Shown here: positions 5,559 to 5,731 of the stretch, piece after piece
How positions within the stretch are numbered: position 1 is the stretch's first letter
Layout of the letters: each line of letters opens with the position of its first letter
Source: an uncultured Acidobacteriota bacterium
GTDB taxonomy: Bacteria > Acidobacteriota > Terriglobia > Terriglobales > Acidobacteriaceae
Assembly (NCBI GenBank): GCA_903832475.1
Contig: CAILBQ010000749.1
Span: 1 to 5,731, forward strand
Direction of reading: 5' to 3'
Length of the DNA stretch: 5,731 nucleotides
The notes under the pieces: model-generated
Databases searched by the model: none
What the model was told of the DNA's origin: nothing
Seen by the model: only the letters and a program-made list of their open reading frames with translations
Made by a program: the position numbers and the translations under genes

Positions 5559-5731
5559 ATGGAACGAATTCAGTTTGTCCTGGTGTGGTGCATAGCGCGG
5601 GCGCTGGGCTGGCTTCCGCGCCCAATTGCGCGCGCCATCGGTGCGGCCTTGGGCTTGGTTGTGTATATATGCCTTTCCAGGCTGCGTCAGACCGGCCAGC
5701 GCAATCTGAAGCTGGCATTTCCCCAAGCCTC
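5559..5731 (+). CDS. Lipid A biosynthesis (LpxL/HtrB-type) acyltransferase, 5' part
   Basis: Only the first 57 codons are in the window, and the frame is open to its end. The translation begins MERIQFVLVWCIARALGWLP, then a second hydrophobic stretch (AIGAALGLVVYICL), then RQTGQRNLKLAFPQ. A membrane-anchoring N-terminus followed by an R-x-N-L-x-L-A-F-P element is typical of the lysophospholipid/lipid A acyltransferase family. That family adds secondary acyl chains to lipid A at the inner membrane. The catalytic H-x4-D motif lies beyond the window, so activity cannot be checked. GGAG (5553-5556) is only 2 bases from the ATG, a tight spacing; an in-frame TTG at 5541 is an alternative start. The SYLF terminator lies upstream, so it probably has its own promoter, which I could not identify. 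Confidence 0.8.
   Translation, partial: MERIQFVLVWCIARALGWLPRPIARAIGAALGLVVYICLSRLRQTGQRNLKLAFPQA

Overview
This is a chromosomal window of moderate to high GC from a Gram-negative bacterium. The best guess is Acidobacteriota (Terriglobia-like). That rests on the style of the HU, dCTP deaminase and site-2 protease proteins, the SYLF lipoprotein-type secreted protein, and an LpxL/HtrB-type lipid A acyltransferase, which implies an outer membrane. The phylum call is inference from protein character; no rRNA gene or other marker is present. I see no transposase, integrase, CRISPR array, tRNA or phage gene. The window looks like ordinary core and house-keeping chromosome with a regulator and some envelope genes.

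Layout from left to right. 83-1009 (+) encodes an exported protein of unknown function. It converges on 1065-2081 (-), a polytopic M50 site-2 protease without a PDZ domain. Upstream of it on the same strand is an HU-family DNA-binding protein at 2190-2486 (-). A divergent intergenic region (2487-2767) follows, then dcd (dCTP deaminase) at 2768-3322 (+). Its two predicted promoters lie back to back and their -35 hexamers overlap. Next is a NarL/FixJ-type LuxR response regulator with a degenerate receiver domain (about 3501-4226, +). A 493-base gene-free, relatively AT-rich stretch (4227-4719) comes next. It contains a very strong intrinsic terminator (4394-4443), a tandem/palindromic 7-mer repeat and an alternative-pairing dyad. 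A secreted SYLF-domain protein (4720-5421, +) follows with its own perfect terminator (5444-5477). The window ends inside the start of a lipid A biosynthesis acyltransferase (5559 to beyond 5731, +).

Functional links are loose. HU and dcd serve chromosome structure and thymidylate-precursor supply. The M50 protease, the SYLF protein and the acyltransferase all act at the membrane or envelope. The LuxR regulator may control neighbours, but nothing in the sequence proves a target.

I found no convincing new multi-gene system. The items most worth a second look are the shared -35 divergent promoter, the structured gene-free region with an orphan terminator (possible small RNA), the degenerate receiver domain, and a small ORF that bridges dcd and the regulator with 4-base overlaps at both ends.
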